Assembly: GCA_017308495.1 (NCBI GenBank)
Contig: JAFKES010000081.1
Location: forward strand, 1 to 37,837
Length of the DNA stretch: 37,837 bases
DNA from: Afipia sp.
Lineage (GTDB): Bacteria; Pseudomonadota; Alphaproteobacteria; Rhizobiales; Xanthobacteraceae
Reading direction: 5' to 3'
Numbering within the stretch: the first letter of the stretch is position 1; each line of letters opens with the position of its first letter. Under the pieces are notes generated by a model, which was not told where the DNA came from, searched no databases, and was given only the letters and a program-made list of their open reading frames with translations. Below are positions 16,045 through 24,101 of the stretch, in pieces. Position numbers and translations under genes: made by a program.

Positions 16045-17274
16045 ATGATGATCGGATTGACCCGCCGGACCCTCGGCGTGGGTCTTTTTGCATTTGCATC
16101 CCTCGGTTTTGCGTCGAGCGGCCAGGCCGCCGACCCGATCAAGATCGGCGTGACCGTCACGCAGTCTCCCCCCGGCTCCGTCGTGCAGGGCACGCAGGTC
16201 AAAGACGGCCTCGAGGTGATGGCCAAGATCATCAATGACGCCGGCGGCGTGAACGGCCGCCCGATCGAACTGGTGATCGAGGATACGCAAGGCCTGCCGG
16301 AAAAAGCGCGTGCCGCGGTCGAAAAGCTGATCACCCGCGACAAGGTCGTCGCCGTCACCGGCGAGCATCAGAGTTCGGCGGCGCTGGCGGGCATGGAAGT
16401 CGCCAAGCGCTACCATATCCCCTACGTCAACACGAACGGCTGGTCCGACGCGATCCGCGAAAAGGGCTATGCCGAGGTCTTCAACCCCGGCAACTACAAC
16501 AACCGCGTCGGCGACGCGGTGGCGGAGGCGATGAAGGCGCTCGGCGCCAAGCGCGTGGTCGCGTTCGCGGAAAACACCGATTTCGGCATCGGGCTCGCCA
16601 AGATCATCGCCGCCAAGATCAAGGAGCGGGCGCCGCAGATCGACTACAAGTTCGAGACGCTCGATCGCGCCTCGAAGGATTTCCTGCCGGCGCTGCTCCC
16701 GCTGCGCGCCAACCCGCCGGACGCGGTCATCAACATCATGCTGCCGCCGGCCGCCTACATCCTGATGAACCAGCTCTACGAACAGGGCATCGCGCCGTCG
16801 GCCAAGACCTGGTCCTATGACGCCTCCGGCCTCGCCGACTATCCGGACTTCTGGCAGAACGTGAAGGAAGCCGGCAAGGGCATGCTGGTGTTCGGCCTCT
16901 ATCATCCGAAGATGGCGCAGCCGCCGCTCGGCAAGCAGGTCGGCGACGCCTACACCGCGAAAACCAAGAATGCGCCGAACCGTCTGCTGTTTCAGGCGGC
17001 CGACTCGCTGCTCGTGATCGCCGACGCCATCAAGCGGGCGAAATCGACCGAGCCCGACGCCATGATCAAGGCGCTTGAGGACACCAAGCTCGTAGGCACG
17101 CGCGGCGAGATGACGTTCTCGAAAGAAGCCGGCTACAAGAACCATCAATGGCTCGACGTGCCCTACGTCACGTTCCAGCTGACCGAGGTCAACCAGCACG
17201 TCGGCGACTCGGCGCTGGTCGAGGAAGCCGGAAAGCCGCTCGATACGTCCAAGCTGTGGAAGCCGGCCAAGTAA
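16045..17274 (+). CDS. Liv-type ABC importer periplasmic substrate-binding protein
   Basis: A 409-aa periplasmic protein of the LivK/amide-urea binding family (type I binding fold). The N-terminal signal peptide (positively charged start, hydrophobic stretch about residues 8-25, cleavage near GQA-AD) contains TRRTLG, which could be weakly Tat-like. Then DPIKIGVTVTQSPPGSVVQGTQVKDGLEVMAKIINDAGGVNGRPIELVIEDTQG is the classical LivK opening. The start ATG 16045 follows the ribosome site AGGGAGA; upstream in-frame starts would put 34 extra residues before the signal peptide. First gene of a run of transporter and hydrolase genes; the ligand is probably an amino acid, amide or ureide (family knowledge plus context). 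Confidence 0.93.
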   Translation: MMIGLTRRTLGVGLFAFASLGFASSGQAADPIKIGVTVTQSPPGSVVQGTQVKDGLEVMAKIINDAGGVNGRPIELVIEDTQGLPEKARAAVEKLITRDKVVAVTGEHQSSAALAGMEVAKRYHIPYVNTNGWSDAIREKGYAEVFNPGNYNNRVGDAVAEAMKALGAKRVVAFAENTDFGIGLAKIIAAKIKERAPQIDYKFETLDRASKDFLPALLPLRANPPDAVINIMLPPAAYILMNQLYEQGIAPSAKTWSYDASGLADYPDFWQNVKEAGKGMLVFGLYHPKMAQPPLGKQVGDAYTAKTKNAPNRLLFQAADSLLVIADAIKRAKSTEPDAMIKALEDTKLVGTRGEMTFSKEAGYKNHQWLDVPYVTFQLTEVNQHVGDSALVEEAGKPLDTSKLWKPAK

Positions 17275-17298
17275 CCGGAACCGGATTGGCTTTTCACC

Positions 17299-18198
17299 AT
17301 GAACGGAGCGCTCGCCGTTGACCTTCTGGTCAACGGCCTCATCACCGGCCTGTTTTATGCGCTGATGGCGATCGGCCTGTCGCTGATCTTCGGCATCCTG
17401 CGCATTGTGAACTTCGCCCATGGCGAATTCTACATGGTCGGCGCCTACGCCTATTCGATGATCGCACTCGCGTTCGGCGTTCCGGTGTGGCTGGCGCTGC
17501 CCTGCGCATTCGTGGTGGGCGCTGCGTTCGGCTGGGCCACCGAGCGGACGCTGATGCGCCCGCTCTATGCGGGCTATACGTCCTGGGGACTGATGCGGGA
17601 CGAATATGCGGTGATCGTCACGTTCGGGCTGTCGCTGTTCCTGATCAATCTCGTGGACAAGGTGATCGGCCCTTACGCCTTCCGGGGGCCGACGCTGGTG
17701 GATGCGAGCCGCATCACCATCGGGCCGGTCCTGATCAGCGGGCAGCGGCTGGTCGCGGCCGTCATCACCATCGTCCTCATCGCGGTCACGGCCGCTTTGA
17801 TCCGATGGTCGTTCTGGGGCAAGCAGATCCGCGCTGTGGCGCAGAACCGACTTGGCGCGTCGCTCGCCGGAATCGATACCGCGCGCGCCAGCGCCATCGT
17901 CTTCATGCTGTCGGGCGGCCTTGCCGCCTTCGCCGGTGCGCTGCTCTCGCCGGTGATCAATGCGTCGCCGGATGTCGGCGCGTTTCCGGCGATCAAGTCC
18001 TACATCATCGTCGTGCTCGGGGGCATGGGATCCGTGCCCGGCGCCATCATCGCCAGCCTGCTGCTCGGCGTGATCGAAAGCTTCGGCGCGGTCTATCTGT
18101 CCTTTGCCTATCGCGATGCGTTCGGTCTCGGACTGCTGATCCTGTTTCTGCTGTTTCGCCCGCAGGGTCTGTTCGGCGAGAAGGGGCGGGAGGTCTGA
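17299..18198 (+). CDS. livH: Liv-type ABC importer permease, LivH
   Basis: A 299-aa inner-membrane permease. The opening LLVNGLITGLFYALMAIGLSLIFGILRIVNFAHGEFYMVGAY is the LivH signature. Multiple hydrophobic helices follow, and the conserved cytoplasmic loop RAVAQNRLGASLAGIDTARA couples to the ATPases. It ends with the usual LFRPQGLFGEKGR. It overlaps the next permease in TGATG, giving translational coupling. Confidence 0.95.
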   Translation: MNGALAVDLLVNGLITGLFYALMAIGLSLIFGILRIVNFAHGEFYMVGAYAYSMIALAFGVPVWLALPCAFVVGAAFGWATERTLMRPLYAGYTSWGLMRDEYAVIVTFGLSLFLINLVDKVIGPYAFRGPTLVDASRITIGPVLISGQRLVAAVITIVLIAVTAALIRWSFWGKQIRAVAQNRLGASLAGIDTARASAIVFMLSGGLAAFAGALLSPVINASPDVGAFPAIKSYIIVVLGGMGSVPGAIIASLLLGVIESFGAVYLSFAYRDAFGLGLLILFLLFRPQGLFGEKGREV

Positions 18199-19187
18199 TG
18201 TCCAGCCAATCTGCACCCGGCTCGCTCAAGCCTTCGCCGCTCGCGGCATCGAAGCTGACCGCCACAAAAACCGATGTCGAATTCCGCGTCGCGCTCGGCC
18301 TGCTCGTGGTCATCGCTCTCATTCCAGCGGTGGTCAGCAATGCCTATTGGCTCGGCGTGCTGATCGTATCGATGTATTTCGCCATTCTCGCCGGGGCCTG
18401 GAATCTGCTGGCCGGCTACACCGGTCAGTTCTCACTGGCGCCGGCGACCTTCGCGATGATCGGCGCCTACGTCACCGGCCTGCTCGGCACTTACTTCGGC
18501 GTGCCGCCAATTCTCGGCATCATCGCCGCCATCCTGATCGCCGGCGTGATCGGCCTCGTGCTCGGCCGCGTCGTCCTGCGCCTGCAAGGCCCTTATCTCG
18601 CGCTCACCACCCTGAGCTTCGCCGAGATCCTGCGCCTCGTCGCCTCAAATTCCATCGACATCACCCGCGGCGATCTCGGCCTTCCCGTGCCTGCGCTGTT
18701 CGACAGCCGCATCGGTTGGTACTACCTGTTCCTGGCGGCGCTCGCCGCGTTGCTGGTCGGGCTCTACGTGCTGCTGCGCTCCAAGGCGGGGCTGTTCCTG
18801 CAGGCGATCCGGGACGATGAAGTCGCCGCTGCCCGCAGCGGCGTCGATGTCGTGGTGTGGAAGACCGCCGCGTTTGCCCTCTCCGCCGCGGCATCGGGAT
18901 TTGCCGGCGCGCTCTATGCCCATTTCGCCGAACTGGTGACGCCTGAACTGGGCCTGATCGGCCAGACCGGCCTGATCGTCAGCATGACGGTGATCGGCGG
19001 CATGGGCACGCTGGTCGGGCCGCTGGCCGGCGCATTCCTGGTCTACGTGCTCTCGGAATGGCTGCGCGATGTCGGCGGCTATCAGCTTGTGGTGTTCGCG
19101 GCGCTGGTGGTCATATTCGCCCGCTTTTTCCGCGAAGGCCTGTGGGGCATTGTCACGCTGCTGCTGCGCCGGGGGAAGTCGGCATGA
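18198..19187 (+). CDS. livM: Liv-type ABC importer permease, LivM
   Basis: A 329-aa inner-membrane permease. After a short cytoplasmic N-terminus come MYFAILAGAWNLLAGYTGQFSLAPATFAMIGAY (LivM hallmark), about eight to ten hydrophobic helices, and the coupling loop FLQAIRDDEVAAARSGVDVVVWK. The true start is ATG 18198, overlapping the livH stop. A longer open frame from 17487 is a shadow of livH. It overlaps livG in ATGA. Confidence 0.94.
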   Translation: MSSQSAPGSLKPSPLAASKLTATKTDVEFRVALGLLVVIALIPAVVSNAYWLGVLIVSMYFAILAGAWNLLAGYTGQFSLAPATFAMIGAYVTGLLGTYFGVPPILGIIAAILIAGVIGLVLGRVVLRLQGPYLALTTLSFAEILRLVASNSIDITRGDLGLPVPALFDSRIGWYYLFLAALAALLVGLYVLLRSKAGLFLQAIRDDEVAAARSGVDVVVWKTAAFALSAAASGFAGALYAHFAELVTPELGLIGQTGLIVSMTVIGGMGTLVGPLAGAFLVYVLSEWLRDVGGYQLVVFAALVVIFARFFREGLWGIVTLLLRRGKSA

Positions 19188-19903
19188 GCCTGCTGTCGGC
19201 GAAAGGAGTTGTGAAGCGCTATGGCGGCCTGACCGCCGTCGACAAGGTCAGCTTCGATGTGACGAAAGGCGAACTCGTCGGGCTGATCGGCCCCAACGGC
19301 TCCGGCAAGACCACGCTGCTCAATATGCTGAGCGGCCATGTCGCGCCGGATGCCGGCGAGATCGCTCTGGATGGCAAGCCGTGCCAAGGGCTGAAGCCTG
19401 AGCAGCTTGCGCATCTCGGCGTGATGCGCATGTTTCAGCTGACCCGCGTGTTCCGTCGCATGAACGTGGTGGACAATCTTCTGGTGGCGGGCCGGGCGCT
19501 GGGCCTCGATGCCAAGGCGGCGCTGGCGCAAGCCGATTCACTCGTTGATGAGTTGCGCCTCGGCCATGTCCGCCATCTCGATGCCGGGCAGCTCTCCGGC
19601 GGCCAGATGAAGCTGCTCGAATTCGGCGTGTGCTTCATGGTTCCGCCGAAGCTCGCGCTGCTCGACGAGCCATTCGCCGCCGTTCACCCGATCATGAAAG
19701 AAATCATGAGCGGGTTCATCCGCTCGCGCCACGCCAGCGGACAGACTTTCATCCTCGTCAGTCACGACATGCCCGTGGTGGTCGAGCTTTGTCCGCGTTC
19801 TATCTGCATGAATGCCGGCGCGATCATCGCCGACGCGCCGACGCGCGAGGTGCTCAGCAATGAGCGCGTGATCGAGGCCTATCTCGGAGGGCATGCCGCA
19901 TGA
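19184..19903 (+). CDS. livG: Liv-type ABC importer ATPase, LivG
   Basis: A 239-aa cytoplasmic ATPase. Walker A GPNGSGKTT, signature LSGGQMKLLEF and Walker B LALLDEPFAAV are intact, and the post-signature histidine lies in LVSHDM. The start ATG 19184 overlaps the livM stop and the stop overlaps the livF start (ATGA both times), so livHMGF are translated as a coupled block. The HPIMKEIMSGFIR region replaces the more usual NP-E motif after Walker B, a minor subgroup variation. Confidence 0.94.
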   Translation: MSLLSAKGVVKRYGGLTAVDKVSFDVTKGELVGLIGPNGSGKTTLLNMLSGHVAPDAGEIALDGKPCQGLKPEQLAHLGVMRMFQLTRVFRRMNVVDNLLVAGRALGLDAKAALAQADSLVDELRLGHVRHLDAGQLSGGQMKLLEFGVCFMVPPKLALLDEPFAAVHPIMKEIMSGFIRSRHASGQTFILVSHDMPVVVELCPRSICMNAGAIIADAPTREVLSNERVIEAYLGGHAA

Positions 19904-20643
19904 GCAGCGTGCTTGTGCTCGACAACGTCACCGCCGGCTATGTCGGGGATATCGACGTGCTGCGTTCGCTGAGCCTCACGGTCGAGGCCGGGTCGATCAC
20001 CGGTCTGATCGGCCTCAACGGCGCGGGCAAGTCCACGGTCATGAAAGCCATCTGTGGTTTCCTGAAACCAAAGGCCGGCCGCGTGATCTATCAGGGCGAG
20101 GACATCACCGGCCTTGCGCCGCATCACCTGTCGGCGCACGGCATCTGGTACATTCCGCAGGAGTCGAGCCTGTTTCCGTATATGAGCGTCACGGAGAATC
20201 TCCGGCTGCCGCTCGAAGGCCTGAGCCGCGCCACCGGCGCGCCGGACCGCGCCACCGTCGACCGCCGCTTCGAGGATATGCTGGAGAAATTTCCGGCGTT
20301 GCGTCCCAAGCTCAAGGCCCAGGCCGGCGACCTGTCCGGCGGTCAGCAGAAGATGGTCGAGTTCGCGAAAGCGTGGCTGATGCGCCCGCAACTTTGCCTG
20401 ATCGACGAGCCGTCCATCGGACTGTCGCCGAAAATCGTCGAGGAGGTGTTCGACTGGATCCGGCTGTTCGCGGCGGAGCAGATGGCGATCCTCCTCGTTG
20501 ACCACAATGTGCGGCGGGTGATCGCGATGTCGCAGCGGATTTACGTGCTTAGCCTCGGCGAGATCACCGCTTCCGGCACCCCGGAGGACTTCCAGGGCAA
20601 TCTTCACGAGCAGGTCAAATCCTGGCTCGGCATCAACTTCTGA
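19900..20643 (+). CDS. livF: Liv-type ABC importer ATPase, LivF
   Basis: A 247-aa cytoplasmic ATPase. Walker A GLNGAGKST, signature LSGGQQKMVEFAKAWL, Walker B LCLIDEPSIGLSP and the switch histidine in LLVDHNV are present. With livKHMG it completes a full importer. An 82-base gap separates it from the AllA-like gene on the same strand; no hairpin is seen there, so transcription probably continues into the hydrolase genes. Confidence 0.94.
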   Translation: MSSVLVLDNVTAGYVGDIDVLRSLSLTVEAGSITGLIGLNGAGKSTVMKAICGFLKPKAGRVIYQGEDITGLAPHHLSAHGIWYIPQESSLFPYMSVTENLRLPLEGLSRATGAPDRATVDRRFEDMLEKFPALRPKLKAQAGDLSGGQQKMVEFAKAWLMRPQLCLIDEPSIGLSPKIVEEVFDWIRLFAAEQMAILLVDHNVRRVIAMSQRIYVLSLGEITASGTPEDFQGNLHEQVKSWLGINF

Positions 20644-20725
20644 AGATGCCGTACTGTGATGGCCCATGCGTTGCCGTTCGATTTTCCAGCGACGTCGCGT
20701 TGAGCGTGTCGAGAGGTTTCATCGC

Positions 20726-21244
20726 GTGATACACCCCGCCGCCAGAACTCTTCGCGCGCAGCCGTTGACCGCCGTCGCCTTTGCCCCGTTCGGAGGCGTG
20801 ATCGAAGCTGGCACCTCGTCCGGCCGGCCGGTTAATCAGGGCCGTGGTCGCCGCATCGCGGGCGCGCACGATCTGGCGCATCAGGACGGCACCGTGCCCG
20901 TGATCGATCTCTACCAGATCGCGCCGTCGCGGCTTCCCTTCGCCCTCGATTGCCTGGAACGGCATCCGCTGTCGTGCCAGATCTTCACGCCGATGACATG
21001 CGCGCGCTATCTGGTGGTTGTCGCGCCGAGCGATGCGCAGGGCCGGCCGGTGTTGTCCGGCGCGGCCGCCTTCGTGGCGAGCCATGCGCAGGCGGTCTGC
21101 TACAATCGCGGCGTCTGGCATGCGCCGATGTTCGCGCTCGATGCGCCAGCCCTGATGACCATGACCATGTGGGAAGCGGGCGGCAGCGCGGATTGTGAGG
21201 AGTTCTTTTTATCGTCCGATGCCGGCCTGATCGTCGCGGCCTGA
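20726..21244 (+). CDS. Ureidoglycolate lyase (AllA) family protein
   Basis: A 172-aa protein of the AllA cupin-like family, which releases urea from ureidoglycolate to give glyoxylate in allantoin breakdown. Family features are LTAVAFAPFGGVIEAG, GRRIAGAHDLAH, the histidine-containing LDCLERHPLSCQIFTPM and YNRGVWHAPMFAL near the C-terminus. GTG 20726, preceded by GAGAGG at nine bases, gives the family length; the in-frame ATG at 20666 adds a basic 20-residue extension with no homology visible to me. The allantoicase that would make its classic substrate is not in the window, so it may act on a related ureido acid (inference). Confidence 0.85.
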   Translation: MIHPAARTLRAQPLTAVAFAPFGGVIEAGTSSGRPVNQGRGRRIAGAHDLAHQDGTVPVIDLYQIAPSRLPFALDCLERHPLSCQIFTPMTCARYLVVVAPSDAQGRPVLSGAAAFVASHAQAVCYNRGVWHAPMFALDAPALMTMTMWEAGGSADCEEFFLSSDAGLIVAA

Positions 21245-21307
21245 CATGCGGACGTCCTTCCCGGTCCGCGCCATGCGTGGCCCATCATACGAATGACAGG
21301 AGAAATC

Positions 21308-22204
21308 ATGGCGGACGAACCCACTGGCGCTTCCTTTCGTCGCCGGCTTGACTATCAGCCGATCCATCAGCGGCCGGCGCTGAAACTGCCGGGCAATGCG
21401 CGGGTCGCGGTCTGGACCATCGTCAATGTGGAGAACTGGCAGCCGATGCGGCCGATGCCGCGCACGGTGCTGCCGCCGCCCATGGGGCAGCCGATGCTGC
21501 CGGACCTGCCGAACTGGGCCTGGCATGAATACGGCATGCGCGTGGGGTTCTGGCGTTTCCTCCATGTCTTGTCATCGCGCGGGTTGAAGGCGACCTTCGC
21601 GGTGAATGGCAGTTGCTGCGACCTCTACCCGCAGGCCTGCCAGGCGGCGCTCGATGCCGGGTGGGACTTCATGGGGCACGGCTTCGTGCAGCAGCCGATG
21701 CATCGCACCGACGACCAGAAGGCGGCCATCGCGGAAACGATCGCCGCGATCACGAAATTCACCGGCCGCCCGCCGCGCGGCTGGGAGAGCCCCGGTCTGA
21801 CCGAAACCGACGAGACGCTCGATTTGCTGGCCGAATGCGGCATCGAGTATGTCGCGGACTGGGTGCTGGACGATCAGCCGCTGACGCTGCGCACGCGGAC
21901 AGGCGGCATCGTGTCGGTGCCCTACACGGTCGAAGTCAACGACGTGGTCATGACGGCCATCCAGCAGGCGCCCGCCGACGAAATCCTCCGCCGTGGCTGC
22001 GATCAGTTCGACAGGCTTTATCAGGAAGGCCGCGACATCCCGCGGGTGATGGCGATTTCGATTCACCCGTATCTCACCGGCGTGCCGCACCGGATCAAGT
22101 ATCTCGAAGCGCTTTACGATTATATCCTCGGCCATGACGGCGTGATGATGTGGACCGGCGCCGAGATTCTCGATTGGTACAAGACACAGGCGAAGGGCGG
22201 CTGA
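21308..22204 (+). CDS. Polysaccharide deacetylase-fold hydrolase, PuuE (allantoinase)-like
   Basis: A 298-aa NodB-fold protein. The usual NodB metal motif TFDDG is absent; the corresponding strand reads VAVWTIVNVENW, and GWDFMGHGFVQQPMH replaces the HxxxH ligand region. This resembles the PuuE group, where the fold was recruited as an allantoinase that does not use the deacetylase metal site. PRGWESPGLTETDETLDLLAECGIEYVADWVLDDQP and the late ISIHPYLTG are also group features. The AGGAG ribosome site selects ATG 21308 over 21293. It sits between an AllA-like lyase and an asparaginase-like gene, so hydrolysis of a cyclic ureide is the best guess; true allantoin specificity is not proved by sequence. 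Confidence 0.85.
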   Translation: MADEPTGASFRRRLDYQPIHQRPALKLPGNARVAVWTIVNVENWQPMRPMPRTVLPPPMGQPMLPDLPNWAWHEYGMRVGFWRFLHVLSSRGLKATFAVNGSCCDLYPQACQAALDAGWDFMGHGFVQQPMHRTDDQKAAIAETIAAITKFTGRPPRGWESPGLTETDETLDLLAECGIEYVADWVLDDQPLTLRTRTGGIVSVPYTVEVNDVVMTAIQQAPADEILRRGCDQFDRLYQEGRDIPRVMAISIHPYLTGVPHRIKYLEALYDYILGHDGVMMWTGAEILDWYKTQAKGG

Positions 22205-22206
22205 CG

Positions 22207-23217
22207 ATGACGGCTTTGGGCGGGCGACCGAAACTTCTGCTGGTCTCGCTGGGCGGGACGATCACCATGACCGCCAGCGCCGGCCCGGGCATCGTTCCGA
22301 CCTTGACCGGGGCCGATCTCGTGGCCGCGGTGCCGGCCTTGGCGGAGGTGGCGGACATCGAAGCGATGTCGCCGTTCCGCCTGCCGGGACCGTCGCTGAC
22401 GCTGGCGCATCTGCGCGAGGTGGCGCTGCTGCTGAACCAGCGGCTCGCCGGCGATATCGCCGGCGCGGTCGTGGTGCAGGGCACGGACACCATCGAGGAG
22501 ACCGCGTTCGTACTCGACCTGCTGGTCGGCGGCGACAAGCCGGTGGTGGTCACCGGCGCCATGCGCGGACCGGAAGCGCCGGGCGCCGACGGGCCCGCGA
22601 ATCTGTTGGCCAGCGCCATCGTTGCGACCTCGGCGGCGGCGCGCGGGCTCGGCGCGCTGGTGGTTCTCAACGACACCGTTCACGCCGCGCGCTTCGTGCA
22701 AAAGGCCAGCACGTTCCTGCCGTCGACCTTCACGTCGTTCGCGGGCGGCCCGCTCGGCCATGTCATCGAGGGCGTGACGCGGATCGATGTCCGGGTCATG
22801 CGCAGGCAGGTGATCGAAGGCGGCAGCGAGGGCAGCGATCAGCCGGTGGCGCTACAGACCGCGGCGCTGGGCGATGACGGGCGCGGTCTCAGTGGCCTGC
22901 CCGGCCTCGGCTATCGCGGACTGGTGATCGAGGCGATGGGCGTCGGGCACGTTCCGGCCGCGATGGTGCCGGCGCTGGCAGACCTGATCCGGATTTTTCC
23001 GGTCGTGCTCAGCTCCCGCGTCGCATCGGGGCCGGTGTTCGGGCGGACCTACGGCTTCCCGGGTTCGGAAACCGATCTGCTGGCGCGCGGCCTTATTCCC
23101 AGTGGTGCGCTGGGTGGCTTGAAAGCACGGTTGCTGCTGTCTTTGCTGCTCGGCACGGGCCTGCAGGGGCAGGCATTGCGCGACGCGTTTTTGCAGGTCG
23201 CGATGCCGCCGTCATAG
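22207..23217 (+). CDS. Asparaginase/glutaminase-family amidohydrolase
   Basis: A 336-aa cytoplasmic amidohydrolase of the bacterial L-asparaginase family. The two catalytic threonine motifs are visible: LLLVSLGGTITM near residue 17 and VVVQGTDTIEETAF near residue 93. VTGAMRGPEAPGADGPANL and the C-terminal GLKARLLLSLLLGTG are also typical. No signal peptide is seen, so it is the cytoplasmic type. It starts two bases after the PuuE-like stop, so the pair is co-translated. It may act on an amide intermediate of the same pathway rather than on asparagine (inference). It converges with the cytochrome gene. Confidence 0.9.
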   Translation: MTALGGRPKLLLVSLGGTITMTASAGPGIVPTLTGADLVAAVPALAEVADIEAMSPFRLPGPSLTLAHLREVALLLNQRLAGDIAGAVVVQGTDTIEETAFVLDLLVGGDKPVVVTGAMRGPEAPGADGPANLLASAIVATSAAARGLGALVVLNDTVHAARFVQKASTFLPSTFTSFAGGPLGHVIEGVTRIDVRVMRRQVIEGGSEGSDQPVALQTAALGDDGRGLSGLPGLGYRGLVIEAMGVGHVPAAMVPALADLIRIFPVVLSSRVASGPVFGRTYGFPGSETDLLARGLIPSGALGGLKARLLLSLLLGTGLQGQALRDAFLQVAMPPS

Positions 23218-23234
23218 GCGGTCACCGCGCCGGC

Positions 23235-23570
23235 TCACCGGCGTTTTTCGAGGCTCTTCAGGAAGGCCAGGAAATCGTTGATCTGGTCGGGCTCGAGCTG
23301 AAACTGCGGCATGGTGGGATGCCCGGTGGAGATGCCTTCGGCCAGCGCCTCCGCCAGCGTTTCGATGGGGTAGTGCTCGTGGAGCGTGCGGAAGGGCGGG
23401 GCGATCTTGAGCGGGCTCTCGGTGAAGCGGTCGATCGAATGGCACTTGGCGCAATTCGTCCGCGCGAAACTGCGGCCCCGCTGTTCCGCCGGCGACATTG
23501 CCAGAGCCGGGGCCACCAAGGCCAAGGCCAGCGCAAGCTGCCACCCCGTGCGCGTCAAGATATGAATCAT
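23235..23570 (-). CDS. Small secreted class I cytochrome c
   Basis: A 111-aa monohaem cytochrome. It has a signal peptide (hydrophobic WQLALALALVAPALA, cleavage near residue 24), haem motif CAKCH at 40-44 and an axial methionine candidate Met87 in GHPTMPQF. The mature protein of about 85 residues acts in the periplasm as an electron carrier. ATG 23570 is chosen because the predicted FixK-type promoter places the transcript start close to 23585; ATG 23585 would add five residues. No oxidase or redox partner is adjacent, so the partner is unknown. Confidence 0.9.
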   Translation of the reverse strand: MIHILTRTGWQLALALALVAPALAMSPAEQRGRSFARTNCAKCHSIDRFTESPLKIAPPFRTLHEHYPIETLAEALAEGISTGHPTMPQFQLEPDQINDFLAFLKSLEKRR

Positions 23571-23591
23571 CGTCAAATATCGCATGAAGAA

Positions 23592-23632
23592 AAGATATCA
23601 GGCGCGGGTAATCCTGAATTGACCTGCATCAA
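23592..23632 (-). promoter_or_regulatory. FNR/FixK-type promoter for the cytochrome c gene
   Basis: TTGA-N6-TCAA at 23619-23632 matches the FixK2/FNR consensus. A TATCTT -10 candidate lies at 23597-23592 on the minus strand. The box centre (23625.5) is about 41 bases upstream of a start site near 23585, the class II activator position. Low-oxygen induction of the small cytochrome c is inferred. Confidence 0.65.
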
Positions 23633-23912
23633 CCGGCGCGAAGCGGGAAGCACGCGGCGATGATGCTGTCGTGCGACGGTTGGGGCCGAGCGATAGCGGG
23701 CTTCAGGTCTCCGGGTGAGATCAGCCATCCCGCCGAAGGAATGATCAGCGCGGCCCCCCTGTTCGCGGGGTTGATTGCGGCGCTCAACTGGACGGTAATC
23801 GGGTCGGCTCGGAGTTGCGGCACGCGGCATCATGGCAGGTCATGCATGCACCGCGCAGCTGTGATCGTCGGGCTATCATCCATGCTCTGCCAGCTTGTCT
23901 GGGGGAGAATGG
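23633..23912. other. Unassigned intergenic DNA upstream of the lasso precursor
   Basis: No recognisable gene was found here. Weak open frames exist on both strands (for example 64 codons on the minus strand, 23629-23823), but they lack ribosome sites and family motifs. The stretch presumably carries the lasso precursor promoter; no convincing -35/-10 pair at a workable distance was found. GGGGGAG (23901-23907) is a ribosome site for the alternative ATG at 23913. Confidence 0.4.
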
Positions 23913-23966
23913 ATGCTAAAAATTGGACGGGCACGATCTGCCTGTTTTTATCCATGGAGATATTTC

Positions 23967-24080
23967 GTGAAATCCTACGCAAAGCCGACACTCGTGAAAC
24001 TGGGCAGCCTCGCTCTGATCAAGTCCAACCACACTGGGCCGAGCAGCGACGGCAAGAAATACGCGGGCTATTTCAAGTAA
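23967..24080 (+). CDS. Lasso-peptide precursor (leader plus core)
   Basis: A 37-aa precursor, too short for routine gene calls. The leader carries the lasso recognition motif YxxPxLxxxG as Tyr4, Pro7, Leu9 and Gly13 (YAKPTLVKLG). The Thr expected five residues after that Gly-x run is Lys19. The only acidic residue in the whole peptide is Asp28, so an isopeptide ring must close there and start at Ser20 (nine-residue ring), Asn21 (eight) or His22 (seven); no glycine can be residue 1. The tail GKKYAGYFK supplies the bulky plugs Tyr32, Tyr35 and Phe36 and three lysines. GTG 23967 has GGAG seven bases upstream. ATG 23913 (55 aa, also with a good ribosome site) is an alternative. Cyclase, protease, PqqD-like and exporter genes follow. 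Confidence 0.85.
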   Translation: MKSYAKPTLVKLGSLALIKSNHTGPSSDGKKYAGYFK

Positions 24081-24098
24081 GTTTCTGCGCGCAGAAAC
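24081..24098. repeat. 18-bp perfect palindrome after the precursor stop
   Basis: GTTTCTGCG followed directly by CGCAGAAAC, starting at the base after the precursor stop codon. It would form a hairpin at the mRNA 3' end just ahead of the U-tailed terminator, or a DNA site for a dimeric protein. Confidence 0.6.
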
Positions 24099-24101
24099 GT
24101 G

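Noticed and set aside
14504-16099. A 531-codon minus-strand open frame opposite aceA
   Set aside because: It is a shadow of isocitrate lyase; composition is skewed and no motif or ribosome site was found.
15997-18216. A 739-codon open frame on the minus strand opposite the importer genes
   Set aside because: It is antisense to livK and livH, which carry clear family motifs. It is Arg/His/Asp-rich with no domain pattern, as expected of GC-rich shadow frames.
23923-23951. TTGGAC-N17-TTTTAT as a promoter for the lasso precursor
   Set aside because: Its start site (about 23958) would remove or truncate the ribosome site at 23956-23959, so it does not fit either start codon.
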